A stretch of 64,000 bases of DNA from Porphyromonas cangingivalis (GCF_900638305.1 NZ_LR134506.1:620001-684000), one strand, 5' to 3'. Shown: positions 16,903 to 26,359, counted from the stretch's first letter. The notes: generated by a model from the sequence alone, not told the origin. Numbers and translations: made by a program.

Positions 16903-17451
16903 ATGAAGAAATACGAAATAGTTATCGCTGGTTTTGGAGGACAGGGTGTACTCTCTATGGGTAAGATCCTTGCTTACTCCGGGCTTATGGGTAACAAGGA
17001 AGTAAGTTGGATGCCTTCTTACGGTCCTGAACAACGTGGTGGTACAGCAAACGTTACTGTGATCATCAGCGATGAGAAGATCAGCTCTCCTATCCTCAAC
17101 AGCTACGACATCGCGATCGTCCTTAACCAACCTTCGTTGGACAAGTTCATCAGCAAAGTTAAGCCTGGTGGTATGCTTATCTATGATGGATATGGTATAC
17201 ATACTGAGCCTAAGAGAGATGACATCAAGCTCTACAAGATAGATGCTATGGATGCAAGTTTGGAAATGAACAACACTCAGGTCTTCAACATGATCGTGCT
17301 TGGTGGCCTTCTCAAACTTGCTCCGATGGTTGATATCGAACACGTACTTCTTGGCCTTAAGAAGTCACTTCCTGAGCGTCACCATAAACTCATACCTCTA
17401 AATGAGGCTGCAATCCTCAAGGGTATGGAGATCATCAGAGAGAAAGAATAA
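16903..17451 (+). CDS. korC: 2-oxoacid:ferredoxin oxidoreductase, gamma subunit
   Basis: A 182-residue gamma subunit with the family opening GFGGQGVLSMGKIL (residues 10-23) and SYGPEQRGGTANV (about 40-52). It completes the four-subunit enzyme as the last gene of the operon, followed by a strong terminator. Spacing to korB is 27 nt. Confidence 0.92.
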   Translation: MKKYEIVIAGFGGQGVLSMGKILAYSGLMGNKEVSWMPSYGPEQRGGTANVTVIISDEKISSPILNSYDIAIVLNQPSLDKFISKVKPGGMLIYDGYGIHTEPKRDDIKLYKIDAMDASLEMNNTQVFNMIVLGGLLKLAPMVDIEHVLLGLKKSLPERHHKLIPLNEAAILKGMEIIREKE

Positions 17452-17465
17452 TCTCACTTTTAGAC

Positions 17466-17509
17466 AAAGAAATAGCCCTCAAGGAAAACCTTGAGGGCTA
17501 TTTCTTTTA
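17466..17509 (+). terminator. Strong terminator after the kor operon
   Basis: A perfect 19-bp stem (17466-17484 with 17489-17507) has an AAAA loop and is flanked by A-rich and T-rich ends, so it may serve both the kor operon and the convergent hemW transcript. Confidence 0.88.
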
Positions 17510-17539
17510 CTTACTTTTAGCTGTATAAATATGTTTATT

Positions 17540-18664
17540 TTAGAACAGTGAGGAAATGATCGTATTCGAAATATCGAGTCCTCTTTGAGTAAAGCGTATT
17601 CGTTCATTGTGCTCTGCCATCAAACCTTCGGAAACATATAAGTTGATCCGAGTCTGCAGATGTGCCGCTTTTTCCTGCCCAAATCTTGACCTGACAGTCT
17701 CCAAAGAAATACCGTCAGAGGTACGCAAATGGGTCATCAGGTACTCCTCAAAAGCCAGATCTGCCGTGATATACTCAAAGTCTCGCAACAAAAAATCTTG
17801 TTGGGTAAGACTTTCCACATAAAGGGTTAAGTTCGATGGATTGGTCGAACGCCACGGGTGTATATAGCTATGTGCAGATGGGCCAAGTCCGATATAAGGG
17901 ATGTCCTGCCAATAAGAGGAATTGTGACGTGACCTCATACCGGGAAGAGCATAACTGGAGACTTCATAGTGTTCGTACCCTGCATCTTGTAGCCTTTGGC
18001 TCACGGTGTGCGACATCTCCAAACTCAACTCTTCGGGCAACTCAGATATTCGTCCTTGTTCGAGAGCATAGTACATAGGAGTCCCCTCCTCATAGATAAG
18101 ATGATATGCAGATATATGCGTCGGATGTAGTTTTATGAGCGTATCGATATCCCGATTAAGATCATCAATATCACTACCCGGGATGCCATATATGAGGTCC
18201 AAAGAGATGTTGTGTATCCCAAGCTCTCTGATGGCAGTAAACATGGTCTCAGTCTCCTTTGCAGAGTGACGACGGCCTAGTAATTTTAACGTATCATCAG
18301 AAAAAGACTGGGCTCCAAGGCTAAAACGATTGATGCCCGACCCTATGATATGTGAGATCCTTTGTTTGTTGTAGTCGCCAGGATTGCATTCAATCGTGAT
18401 CTCGGCATTGTCTGAGATGTTATAAGTATCTCTGAGCAAGCACATAATTTCACTGATATGCTTTTCAGACAACAAAGAAGGGGTGCCTCCACCCCAGTAA
18501 ACCGTATCTACGGTATGTCCATCCAGTTCGTACCGTCGGACTTTTAGCTCCCTTTTTAGAGCTTGTATATAGTCTTGCATCTTCTTCAATGTCGCTACTG
18601 AGTAGAAATCGCAATAGCTACATTTAGAGACGCAAAAAGGGACATGTATATAAATACCTGCCAT
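17540..18664 (-). CDS. hemW: HemW-like radical SAM protein
   Basis: A 374-residue radical SAM protein with C11-x3-C15-x2-C18 near the N-terminus (HVPFCVSKCSYCDF), followed by the GGGTPS motif. The family was long annotated as oxygen-independent coproporphyrinogen oxidase; HemW members bind heme and are thought to act as heme chaperones. The one-cysteine-short motif (no CxxxCxxCxC) favours HemW over true HemN. It lies 45 nt downstream of the LuxR-type regulator on the same strand. Confidence 0.85.
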   Translation of the reverse strand: MAGIYIHVPFCVSKCSYCDFYSVATLKKMQDYIQALKRELKVRRYELDGHTVDTVYWGGGTPSLLSEKHISEIMCLLRDTYNISDNAEITIECNPGDYNKQRISHIIGSGINRFSLGAQSFSDDTLKLLGRRHSAKETETMFTAIRELGIHNISLDLIYGIPGSDIDDLNRDIDTLIKLHPTHISAYHLIYEEGTPMYYALEQGRISELPEELSLEMSHTVSQRLQDAGYEHYEVSSYALPGMRSRHNSSYWQDIPYIGLGPSAHSYIHPWRSTNPSNLTLYVESLTQQDFLLRDFEYITADLAFEEYLMTHLRTSDGISLETVRSRFGQEKAAHLQTRINLYVSEGLMAEHNERIRFTQRGLDISNTIISSLF

Positions 18665-18709
18665 CGATCGATGATAATATGAATGCAGATGGATCTGAAA
18701 GAGAAAATC

Positions 18710-19318
18710 TTAGATATCTCTAATATCAGACAACTCTACCAAATTGTTTACTATGGCATATATCGTGAGACCTGCGGGGCTATGTATCTGGAGCTTCTTT
18801 GCGATGTTTCGACGGTGAGTGATGACAGTATGTGTCGAGAGATATAGTTCTGATGCAATCTCTTTGTTCGTCATACCCTTGACCACACACACCACAATAT
18901 CCTTCTCTCTCGGAGTGAGGGTATTCTCCTTTAGGTCTTCTTGCTCATCTACCTCTTCGTACAAGAGTTTTTCGATATTTTCGATGAAGTCATTTTCCTT
19001 GTCCGTAATCAAGAACTTACCGTCATAGTTACGGAGAAGTTGCTCATCCATACTGCCCACACAAACAGCGATAAACTTACAGTCAGGGAGTCCCAGACGC
19101 TCCTTCACGAGAGGCAACATGACATCGCCCACAACGTTGGGCGATGTTACGACGATATCCGGAGTCTCTGCCTTCAGCAAATCCGGAAGAGTATATATGT
19201 CATTGCAAAGAGTCAACTTACTCTTGAATGCAACTGTTTTACGAAACTGAGCTTCCACAAAGTTTTGGATCAGTGTCGAAGGTATAGCGACAACGACTTT
19301 ATATGTACGTGGGGTCAT
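18710..19318 (-). CDS. LuxR-family regulator with degenerate receiver-like domain
   Basis: A 202-residue regulator. The C-terminal LuxR/FixJ helix-turn-helix is at residues 133-185 (TLTPREKDIV, NKEIASELYLSTHTV). The N-terminal 115 residues look like a response-regulator fold, but at the expected phospho-acceptor place the sequence is PDIVVTSPN, with Ser59 where Asp is normal. No sensor kinase is nearby. It directly follows a hemerythrin-domain gene (29-nt gap), suggesting the two form a sensing unit; this is inference. Confidence 0.8.
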   Translation of the reverse strand: MTPRTYKVVVAIPSTLIQNFVEAQFRKTVAFKSKLTLCNDIYTLPDLLKAETPDIVVTSPNVVGDVMLPLVKERLGLPDCKFIAVCVGSMDEQLLRNYDGKFLITDKENDFIENIEKLLYEEVDEQEDLKENTLTPREKDIVVCVVKGMTNKEIASELYLSTHTVITHRRNIAKKLQIHSPAGLTIYAIVNNLVELSDIRDI

Positions 19319-19347
19319 AAGCCTTCAGTTTAAGTGTTTTTAGGATA

Positions 19348-20040
19348 TTACATGAACTCCTTTTCCAGCTCGATGATAGCAGGAGTAAAGATATGATCCT
19401 CGACATCATTATGATCTTTCAACTCCTCTTCGCAAGAGAAGATGTCATGCAGTACTGTGTTCAGTTTATATCCACTTTGAGCCGGATAATACTTGATCAG
19501 GATATTTTTGAGTTCCATCATCTTAAGCTCCACCTGATCATGGCGTTTTCGGAATATCTCAATAGAGTACTTTGAGTCCTTGTTACCCTCAAGCAGTTTT
19601 TCTACATAAGGGAAAACATACTTGTTTTCATACTGCATATGCTTGTTTACTTCCTCTACGTACTCATCATAAAACTTTCGGATAGCATAAGTGACATCAG
19701 GTGGACACCCTTCAATGGCAGAGAAGAGATTCAACCTTATTGTTGGCAATCTATAGTCCAGAAAGTAGTTATGAGAGTTTTGGAGATACCTGATGATCAA
19801 AGGCATCGATAATGACTTGTGAAGATCTGAAGCGTCTTTGCCTTCTCTATAGAGCAAGAAGTTTACAATAAACAAGAAAGTCTTCTCGTCCACATCATTC
19901 TCTTCACAGATCTCTCGAATGGTTTTCTCCCCTACTCCAAGAGGAATTTCAAATCTGAAAATGAGCAACAACATATTGTAATTCTCACTGATGAGATCAC
20001 ACATCTTGGTGCTCGCTGTATATGTTTTAATCTTTTGCAT
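19348..20040 (-). CDS. Hemerythrin-domain (RIC/YtfE-like) di-iron protein
   Basis: A 230-residue protein with the ligand pattern of a di-iron hemerythrin domain: H90, H134-x3-E138, H167 and H210-x3-E214. Related RIC/YtfE/ScdA proteins repair iron-sulfur clusters damaged by nitric oxide or oxygen. The usual N-terminal ScdA_N Cys motif is absent; the first 85 residues are a different helical region. The ATG at 20040 is chosen over a TTG at 20088 because a perfect -7 box lies between them. Confidence 0.8.
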   Translation of the reverse strand: MQKIKTYTASTKMCDLISENYNMLLLIFRFEIPLGVGEKTIREICEENDVDEKTFLFIVNFLLYREGKDASDLHKSLSMPLIIRYLQNSHNYFLDYRLPTIRLNLFSAIEGCPPDVTYAIRKFYDEYVEEVNKHMQYENKYVFPYVEKLLEGNKDSKYSIEIFRKRHDQVELKMMELKNILIKYYPAQSGYKLNTVLHDIFSCEEELKDHNDVEDHIFTPAIIELEKEFM

Positions 20041-20077
20041 ACTACTGATAAATCTATCTTTTCGTCTGAGTCTATTA

Positions 20078-20085
20078 CAAATGTA
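20078..20085 (-). promoter_or_regulatory. Bacteroidetes -7 box for the hemerythrin/LuxR genes
   Basis: On the minus strand the box reads TACATTTG, exact consensus, with a leader of about 30 nt to the ATG at 20040. Confidence 0.6.
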
Positions 20086-20127
20086 CAAGAAATGAGACGG
20101 TCTACAAGTCGTGATAAATAGCTAATA

Positions 20128-20904
20128 TTAGGTATTTTCAAAGTTGTATTGATCCAGATAAAAACTCTCTCCATCCCAAACACCGTAGCTGAAGAAATGT
20201 AGCCAATCCCCAAGGATAACTGCTCTGGAATTGCGAGAAAGCATCAAATCAAGCATTATGTGTCGGTGTCCGAATATAAAGAAATTGACGGTTTGATCTG
20301 GATGAGACTTCATATAACTCTGAGCATACTGTATCAAGTACTCATTTTTTTCTCCCTGATACTCATCATGATAGCCATTGTTTTTCTGTAAGCCTTTCTT
20401 ACGACTGATTTGCGAAAGATTTTGTGCAAGCCCCACACTCCATCTGGGGTGTATCATTGCGTATAATCTTTGGCATACCCGAGAGTGAAAAATCTTACGA
20501 ACAAGTCGAAATCCTTTTTTTCTAAAATCAAACTCATCTCCATGAGCAATGTAGAAGACCTTACCATCTATTTCGGTTACCAAAGGTCCCCGATGTATGA
20601 CTGCTCCCAACTCTTTCTCAAAATAATCAAACATCCATACATCGTGATTACCGGTAAAGATATGTATCTCCACACCTTCGTCAGCGAGTGATGCCAATGT
20701 CCCTAATACTCTGACATAACCACGAGGTACAACATACTTATAATCAAACCAATAATCGAAAATGTCTCCTACCATGTAAATGGCTTTTGCATCTGACCTA
20801 CATTGCTCCAGCCAATGAACCAGCCTTCTCTCCACGACCTTGAGGTTCGTATGATAAGGAGATCCCAGATGAATATCTGATATGAAGTATGTTTTTGTCC
20901 TCAT
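20128..20904 (-). CDS. lpxH: UDP-2,3-diacylglucosamine diphosphatase (LpxH family)
   Basis: Metallophosphoesterase of lipid A synthesis that hydrolyses UDP-2,3-diacylglucosamine to lipid X. The metal-binding motifs are all present: DIH (10-12), GDIFD (46-50), GNHD (85-88), HGD (about 120) and GHRH (about 213). The length of 258 residues fits Bacteroidetes LpxH. A basic helical insert in the middle is typical of membrane-interacting LpxH. It is the last gene of a leftward run from parC. Confidence 0.85.
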   Translation of the reverse strand: MRTKTYFISDIHLGSPYHTNLKVVERRLVHWLEQCRSDAKAIYMVGDIFDYWFDYKYVVPRGYVRVLGTLASLADEGVEIHIFTGNHDVWMFDYFEKELGAVIHRGPLVTEIDGKVFYIAHGDEFDFRKKGFRLVRKIFHSRVCQRLYAMIHPRWSVGLAQNLSQISRKKGLQKNNGYHDEYQGEKNEYLIQYAQSYMKSHPDQTVNFFIFGHRHIMLDLMLSRNSRAVILGDWLHFFSYGVWDGESFYLDQYNFENT

Positions 20905-20939
20905 GTAAAGATAACAAGGAACGCAAGAAATAGTTTAGA

Positions 20940-21263
20940 TCACAAGAAACCGAGTTCTAACTTCGCCTCTTCGCTCATCATATCTCGATGCCACTCCGGC
21001 TCGAATGTAAGTTTTATCTCGCATTCTTTTACAGCCTTGACAGCCTCTACTCTCATTTTGACATCCTCAAAGATAAAATCTGCCGCAGGGCAGTTAGGAG
21101 CCGTAAGCGTCATTGTTATTAAGACCTTTCCGTTATCCTGCACATCAACATCATAGATCAATCCAAGATCATAGATGTTGACCGGGATTTCTGGATCATA
21201 TACGGTCTTGAGCATCTTGATGATATCCTCCTCTACCTGTAGAAATGTATTTTGTGTAGTCAT
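20940..21263 (-). CDS. MIP18-family (DUF59) protein, SufT-like
   Basis: A 107-residue protein of the MIP18/DUF59 family with the motif DPEIPVNIYDLGLIYDV near the N-terminus and the TAPNCPAAD segment containing the family Cys. Such proteins support iron-sulfur cluster maturation. The ATG at 21263 is chosen; a longer frame to 21380 overlaps the S41 gene and is unlike the family. It starts 1 nt after the S41 gene ends, so they are co-translated. Confidence 0.88.
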   Translation of the reverse strand: MTTQNTFLQVEEDIIKMLKTVYDPEIPVNIYDLGLIYDVDVQDNGKVLITMTLTAPNCPAADFIFEDVKMRVEAVKAVKECEIKLTFEPEWHRDMMSEEAKLELGFL

Positions 21264-21264
21264 A

Positions 21265-22308
21265 TTAATTTGTTTTTTTGTATGCTGCGATAATATATTC
21301 AATAGCTTTTCCCATGATGCGATCTTTGGCATTAGGTTGCACATCAAATATCTCGTTCGCCATGTAAATATCGGGAGCAATCCCCTTTTCCAAGCTGACT
21401 TTATCTCGACTGTAGCCCTTCACGGCCGAGTATCTGACACGCCAACCATTAGGTAATTCGGAGACTGCCGGCATCCCCCCACCTCCTCCCGAAGGTAGTC
21501 CTATGCGGATGACATTCTTGGCTACTCTGATTTTGGATAAAAAGTCATTTGTTGCGCTGTAGCATCCCCTATCCTGAAGCACAACAACAGGCTTGGAGAG
21601 CCACCTCACACTTTTGTGAGGCTCTATATATTCAGGCTTCAGTTCAGAAAATTTGTCACGTCCCGGACCGGTTTTGTAAGAATAAAAGCCAACCAGCTCC
21701 TTTTGTTCAATGAAATACGAAACAAGTCTATTTGCATTATCTACGAGTCCTCCACCATTACCACGAACGTCAATGATGATGCCATGACAGTCGCTCATGA
21801 AGTTGAATATAAAGTTCATGTCGCCCAATGAAGAAGAGAAGCTCTCATAGAGTATATATCCTATCTTGATGTCCTTATCAATATTTGATACCCCCTTGAC
21901 GTAGCGCATACCACCGGATGACAAGTAATTATCTCCCAATATTTTTTTGCGTGTGTAGTGATTATAGCCTTCACTTGGATCACCTTGCCAACCGTTGTAT
22001 CGGCCGACATTAAACGTTGAGATGAGATTGACATGACCATCTTTAAGTTCATTCAACATTGTGCTAAGCATTTTGAAGAATCTAAGATCGTCACCCTTGA
22101 CTACATTTAAGTACCCGGAATAGTGTGTGTACATCGTATCCCAATCCAAGTTCTTCTCATCGAGGTAACAATAACGCTCATTGATGATATTCCACAAGGC
22201 ATCAAAGTTTTCCTTATGATTTGTATTGAGGGGAGTTTCCCTGACACATCCAATAAAAGACAATAGCGAACCAATCAATAGAACGAAGTATAACAAATGC
22301 TTTTTCAT
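21265..22308 (-). CDS. S41-family peptidase lipoprotein
   Basis: A 347-residue lipoprotein: signal peptide with lipobox ending at C21 (LLSFIGC). The tail-specific protease (S41) domain has ELKDGHVN in its N-terminal part, GIIIDVRGNGGG, and the nucleophile region RGCYSATNDF (Ser at about residue 255). No PDZ domain is evident. S41 lipoproteins are common in Bacteroidetes envelopes; the substrate is unknown. It is tightly linked to both neighbours (13 nt and 1 nt). Confidence 0.82.
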   Translation of the reverse strand: MKKHLLYFVLLIGSLLSFIGCVRETPLNTNHKENFDALWNIINERYCYLDEKNLDWDTMYTHYSGYLNVVKGDDLRFFKMLSTMLNELKDGHVNLISTFNVGRYNGWQGDPSEGYNHYTRKKILGDNYLSSGGMRYVKGVSNIDKDIKIGYILYESFSSSLGDMNFIFNFMSDCHGIIIDVRGNGGGLVDNANRLVSYFIEQKELVGFYSYKTGPGRDKFSELKPEYIEPHKSVRWLSKPVVVLQDRGCYSATNDFLSKIRVAKNVIRIGLPSGGGGGMPAVSELPNGWRVRYSAVKGYSRDKVSLEKGIAPDIYMANEIFDVQPNAKDRIMGKAIEYIIAAYKKTN

Positions 22309-22321
22309 GACTTTTTATTGA

Positions 22322-23260
22322 TTAGGGATGATACGAATTTCTGACAAACTTAGATCGTAGGCTACGTCCTCCGGACATTTTGACAAAGTCGAAAGAGTAA
22401 CCGATAAGAAATAGCACATGGCTTTCTTTGTAACTGATATTGTGTATCATCGATTGATGATAAAGGTGTTCCATACCCAAAGTTATCGTTGCATTGTGTA
22501 TCGGACAGTCGACTGTCATCCTTTGCTTGAAGTTAAATCGGGCATTGGCAAAAGTGGGAGTCAGCTTAATGGAAGATCTATTTTGTTCTGATATATAGTC
22601 GTAGTAAGACTGACCATACTCGGGGCTGAACGTCAAGTGAAATAAAGCCAGCTGAGTAGAATAGCCTAAAATCAAAGGATACGATCCCAAGTGGGCACGA
22701 TAGACCGCACGTAATGCACCATCTATACCGACGGACGCTTTCAGATTGAAGACATTGTTTGTATTTGAGAGCTTCAGATTACCTTTCGCATTCAGGTCAA
22801 GCAAAGGCCCGGCACTGACTCGAAGATTGTGCTTATCATACAAGCTGAAAAGCGGACCTATTGAATACTCTCCCCCAAAATGATAGATAACAGACCCATT
22901 TGCAGGGTTTTTAGGTGTAGAAAATAGAGCCTCGATGTCTTGACTCCAATACCATCTCTTCTCCCTCCTTGGAGCATCGACCAACACCTTCAGTCTCAGA
23001 TCTCCACCGATATGCGTTGTCGGGCTCAGATAGCTATCAGCTATTCTGTTCTGTCCTATCCCCAAGAGTATCTTTGTATGCGTTGTGTGTAGTAAAGAGT
23101 CGTATTGCCAAGGATCTCCATGCAAGTAGTTTTTTACCTTGTTTGTGAATTTCTTGAATCCACTATCCTCTGCTTGTGCGTATCCGATAGATGGACTGCT
23201 CAATAACAATAATGCCACAACAATCAATTTGCGATACAACATATACCTGCTCTTATCCAT
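22322..23260 (-). CDS. Exported protein, possible outer-membrane beta-barrel
   Basis: A 312-residue protein with a signal peptide (cut near GYAQA, residue 29) and many alternating strands rich in aromatic residues, ending with a basic tail. It resembles the Bacteroidetes DUF3316-type group, but I cannot confirm this. It lies 29 nt after parC and 13 nt before the S41 lipoprotein, and may be transcribed with them. Function unknown. Confidence 0.6.
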   Translation of the reverse strand: MDKSRYMLYRKLIVVALLLLSSPSIGYAQAEDSGFKKFTNKVKNYLHGDPWQYDSLLHTTHTKILLGIGQNRIADSYLSPTTHIGGDLRLKVLVDAPRREKRWYWSQDIEALFSTPKNPANGSVIYHFGGEYSIGPLFSLYDKHNLRVSAGPLLDLNAKGNLKLSNTNNVFNLKASVGIDGALRAVYRAHLGSYPLILGYSTQLALFHLTFSPEYGQSYYDYISEQNRSSIKLTPTFANARFNFKQRMTVDCPIHNATITLGMEHLYHQSMIHNISYKESHVLFLIGYSFDFVKMSGGRSLRSKFVRNSYHP

Positions 23261-23289
23261 GTGTCGATAATAATTTTCAATGATATGAT

Positions 23290-25977
23290 TTACTCTTCGG
23301 GTTCTTGTGCATTGAAGTTCAGTCTCTGTTGTCCTGTCACCTCTTCTATGAGTTTGAACGTCTCTTCAATATCCTCTTCAAGCGACACCCCATCAACACT
23401 TTCGGTGTTGGTTGCCTCATCGTTATCATCGGACTCTGTTACAGGTACAGGTTTGGGGTCTACTTCCTTGACCTCTATGACGGCATGATTGCTGACCCTC
23501 TTTCCTCGTACTTTGATACTACGAGTACCGACAAACTCATCGGCATCGAGAGTGACAACAGACTCATTGCCTTTTCCTGAGCGCAAGAGCACCTCAAATT
23601 GAGGGAACATCTCATCAGACAGGACAAGCAACTCATTGTTGGGGCTCATGAGCATATTTTCACGCCTATTCTCTTCGATAGTGAAGCGTTTAATATACCA
23701 CTCTTTGCCCTCCTTGTCATGGTAAATTAGAGTCCAGACCTTATCGGGGTCATACTTCTCGATGATAAGGATATCACGTTCATAGTGATTGGTTTCGGCA
23801 AATGAGGTCGTGTAGCATTCTCCATTTTGTAGGATGACAAGGATCCTATCTTCGCCTAAAAATTCACCCAAAAACTCTCCCCTCTCATCGTAATTGATTC
23901 GATTGATGACAGAGTCAAACCATACCATACGACCTCCAAGGGTCGAAGTACCTTTTTGTTTCAAAGAGACTTTGTAGATCTCCCCTTTGGTTAGGATATT
24001 CCCTTTTGATCCACGCCCTTTGATCAGAATTTCAGAGAAATCCTTTTCGAACACAAGTTGTTTTTGTTTCGCCTTCGGTTTCAAGACCACTTTTACAGTC
24101 TCAGCTTCACCATTAGGGTTAGCTGAAAAGTACAGCACACGAGATCCGGTGTTGCCCATCGTCAAGTCATAAGTCTTATCTCTGTTGACACTGGTGACAT
24201 TGAATCTCTTGATGTAATTGATACCGCTCTTTCCGTCCTTGTAGATGACGTTATATATTGTACGGTTGTCATTGCGCACAAATCTTGCCACATGGATAAT
24301 ATCCTTGCCCACAAAAGACTTTTCTGCGACCTTGACTATCGTATAAGTACCATCTTTCAAGAAGACAATGACATCATCGATGGACGAAACATTGCAAACG
24401 AACTCGTCTTTTCTGAGCGATGTGCCTATAAAGCCTTCCTGCTTATTGACATATAGTTTCTCATTCATCTCGACCACCTTGACAGCCTCGATGGAGTCGA
24501 AGCTCTGGATCCTTGATCTACGAGGATACAAGTGTCCATATTCATCCAACAAGTCTTGATACCACCGTATGGTGTACTTACGGATGTTTTTGAGATGAGT
24601 GTTGATTTTCTTTATCTCTGTTTCCAAAGATTTGATAAGTTGGGCACTTTTCTCTTCGTTGAAGCGAAGGATACGTGCCATTCGGATCTCGAGAAGCATC
24701 TTTAGATCCTCATCATTGACCTCTCGGATGAGTGTATCAAGGACATCTTGTAGTCGGCTTCGGATGTGTCCCAAAGCCATCGTCAAGTCTTTCGCTTGTT
24801 CAAACTCAGGATCCTTGTATATCCTCATCTTGATGAACAACTGTTCAAGAGAAACCGAAAGATGACGCTCCTGCACCTCCTGCAACTGTATCTCAAGCTC
24901 CCTACGGAGATAGTCCATTGTCCGCTCACAATTATCTTTCAAGACATCACTCACGGACAAAAACTCCGGCTTATCATCCCGAATGACACAGCAATTCGGC
25001 GAAATACTTATCTCACAGTCCGTAAAAGCATATAGAGCATCGATAGTCTTGTCGGGGGATGAGCCGGGAGCAAGCTGTATTTCGATATTTGCCTTCTCAG
25101 CAGTCTTGTCATCTATCTTTTTTATTTTGATCTTGCCCTTCTCATTGGCCTTTAGGATCGACTCGATGAGCGAAGAGGTCGTACGAGAAAATGGTATCTC
25201 ATCGATCACCAAGGTACGATTGTCCTTCTTTATGATATTGGCTCTTACCTTGATCACTCCCCCCCTCTCTCCATCATTGTATCGAGAGACATCGATAAGG
25301 CCTCCTGTACTGAAGTCGGGATAAAGTTCAAATGTCTCTCCTTGCAAGTATGCCACAGCTGCCTCAAGCAGTTCTTTCACATTGTGAGGCAATATTTTTG
25401 AAGACAGACCGACAGCGATACCCTCTGCTCCTTGAGCGAGCAATAGAGGAAACTTCACCGGCAGGTGCACAGGCTCCATGTTAGCTCCATCATACGATGG
25501 CTTGTACTCGGTGATCTTGTGACTGAATAGGACCTTTTTTGCGAACGGTAAAAGGCGAGCCTCGATGTATCGGGCAGCAGCTGCGCCGTCTCCCGTGAGG
25601 ATATTACCCCAGTTACCCTGACAGTCTATCAACAGATCTTTCTGTCCGATCTGCACCAAAGCATCCCCTATACTTGCATCCCCATGAGGATGCAACTGCA
25701 TTGTATATCCCACAATGTTCGCGACCTTGATCAACCGGTCATCCATACGTGACATGGTGTACAAGATACGACGCTGTACGGGCTTTAGTCCATCTGTTAT
25801 ATGAGGGACGGCACGCTCAAGTATGACATAGGAGGCATAGGACAAAAACCAAGACTTATACATCCCCGTGAGGATATAATTATGCTTGATATCCTTACTC
25901 TCCACGGCAGGAGAGATTTCATCGACATACAGTTCATCTTCGACTCTATCTATATCTTGATCAGGGGGAAATGTCAT
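23290..25977 (-). CDS. parC: DNA topoisomerase IV subunit A
   Basis: A 895-residue type IIA topoisomerase A subunit (ParC/GyrA family). The active-site Tyr is in AARYIEARL (Y137). The quinolone-resistance region is HPHGDASIGDAL (residues 96-107). The long C-terminal domain diverges from GyrA, lacks an obvious GyrA box, and ends in an acidic tail, which favours ParC; Bacteroidales ParC are of this length. It decatenates daughter chromosomes with ParE. It begins about 27 nt after a predicted transcription start. Confidence 0.85.
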   Translation of the reverse strand: MTFPPDQDIDRVEDELYVDEISPAVESKDIKHNYILTGMYKSWFLSYASYVILERAVPHITDGLKPVQRRILYTMSRMDDRLIKVANIVGYTMQLHPHGDASIGDALVQIGQKDLLIDCQGNWGNILTGDGAAAARYIEARLLPFAKKVLFSHKITEYKPSYDGANMEPVHLPVKFPLLLAQGAEGIAVGLSSKILPHNVKELLEAAVAYLQGETFELYPDFSTGGLIDVSRYNDGERGGVIKVRANIIKKDNRTLVIDEIPFSRTTSSLIESILKANEKGKIKIKKIDDKTAEKANIEIQLAPGSSPDKTIDALYAFTDCEISISPNCCVIRDDKPEFLSVSDVLKDNCERTMDYLRRELEIQLQEVQERHLSVSLEQLFIKMRIYKDPEFEQAKDLTMALGHIRSRLQDVLDTLIREVNDEDLKMLLEIRMARILRFNEEKSAQLIKSLETEIKKINTHLKNIRKYTIRWYQDLLDEYGHLYPRRSRIQSFDSIEAVKVVEMNEKLYVNKQEGFIGTSLRKDEFVCNVSSIDDVIVFLKDGTYTIVKVAEKSFVGKDIIHVARFVRNDNRTIYNVIYKDGKSGINYIKRFNVTSVNRDKTYDLTMGNTGSRVLYFSANPNGEAETVKVVLKPKAKQKQLVFEKDFSEILIKGRGSKGNILTKGEIYKVSLKQKGTSTLGGRMVWFDSVINRINYDERGEFLGEFLGEDRILVILQNGECYTTSFAETNHYERDILIIEKYDPDKVWTLIYHDKEGKEWYIKRFTIEENRRENMLMSPNNELLVLSDEMFPQFEVLLRSGKGNESVVTLDADEFVGTRSIKVRGKRVSNHAVIEVKEVDPKPVPVTESDDNDEATNTESVDGVSLEEDIEETFKLIEEVTGQQRLNFNAQEPEE

Positions 25978-26010
25978 TTATTTATGGGTTAGATATGGGG
26001 ATAACCGGTA

Positions 26011-26018
26011 CAAAAATA
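26011..26018 (-). promoter_or_regulatory. Bacteroidetes -7 box for parC
   Basis: Minus-strand TATTTTTG, exact consensus, with a leader of about 27 nt. Confidence 0.55.
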
Positions 26019-26150
26019 ACTCTCGAAGGTATCAAACAATACAGGCAGGGCGATAAGTTTTATCAAGACTTTTTGCATATTCAACGAGTAAGATACCAAA
26101 ATATAAGGACCAACAAAAGGCCGGTCACCCCAAAGATTACCAGCCGAATC

Positions 26151-26190
26151 AAGAGTGTGTGCCACAATGAAAATCTCGGTACACACTCTT
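26151..26190. terminator. Hairpin downstream of tRNA-Gly
   Basis: 13-nt arms (26151-26163 and 26178-26190) pair with one mismatch around a 14-nt loop. There is no clear T-run, so terminator function is uncertain. Confidence 0.35.
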
Positions 26191-26287
26191 AGTATGCTCA
26201 GAGTGGTCAAACACAAGACAGACATCGATGCGACGCAGATAAGGTCGCATATCATGACACACCATGACAGTCCTAAAACAAATCTGA

Positions 26288-26359
26288 GCGGTAGGCGGGG
26301 TTCGAACCCGTGACCTTCGGCTTGGGAAGCCGACGCTCTACCAACTGAGCTACTACCGC
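26288..26359 (-). tRNA. tRNA-Gly (anticodon CCC)
   Basis: 72-nt cloverleaf on the minus strand: 7-bp acceptor stem GCGGTAG/CTACCGC, D arm GCTC/GAGC, anticodon stem TCGGC/GCCGA with loop TTCCCAA (anticodon CCC), and T loop TTCGAAC. No encoded CCA. The outermost T-stem pair is A-C (ACGGG/CCCGC), a mismatch. Confidence 0.93.

Larger units (their letters stand above)
25978..26287. other. Intergenic region between parC and tRNA-Gly
   Basis: 310 nt without a convincing gene. It contains the leftward parC promoter (26011-26018) and a hairpin with GTGTGT/ACACAC arms (26151-26190) that lies downstream of the leftward tRNA and could terminate it. Confidence 0.5.

Noticed and set aside
25971-26192. 73-residue rightward frame upstream of parC
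   Set aside because: It overlaps the parC start and promoter and has no recognisable features.
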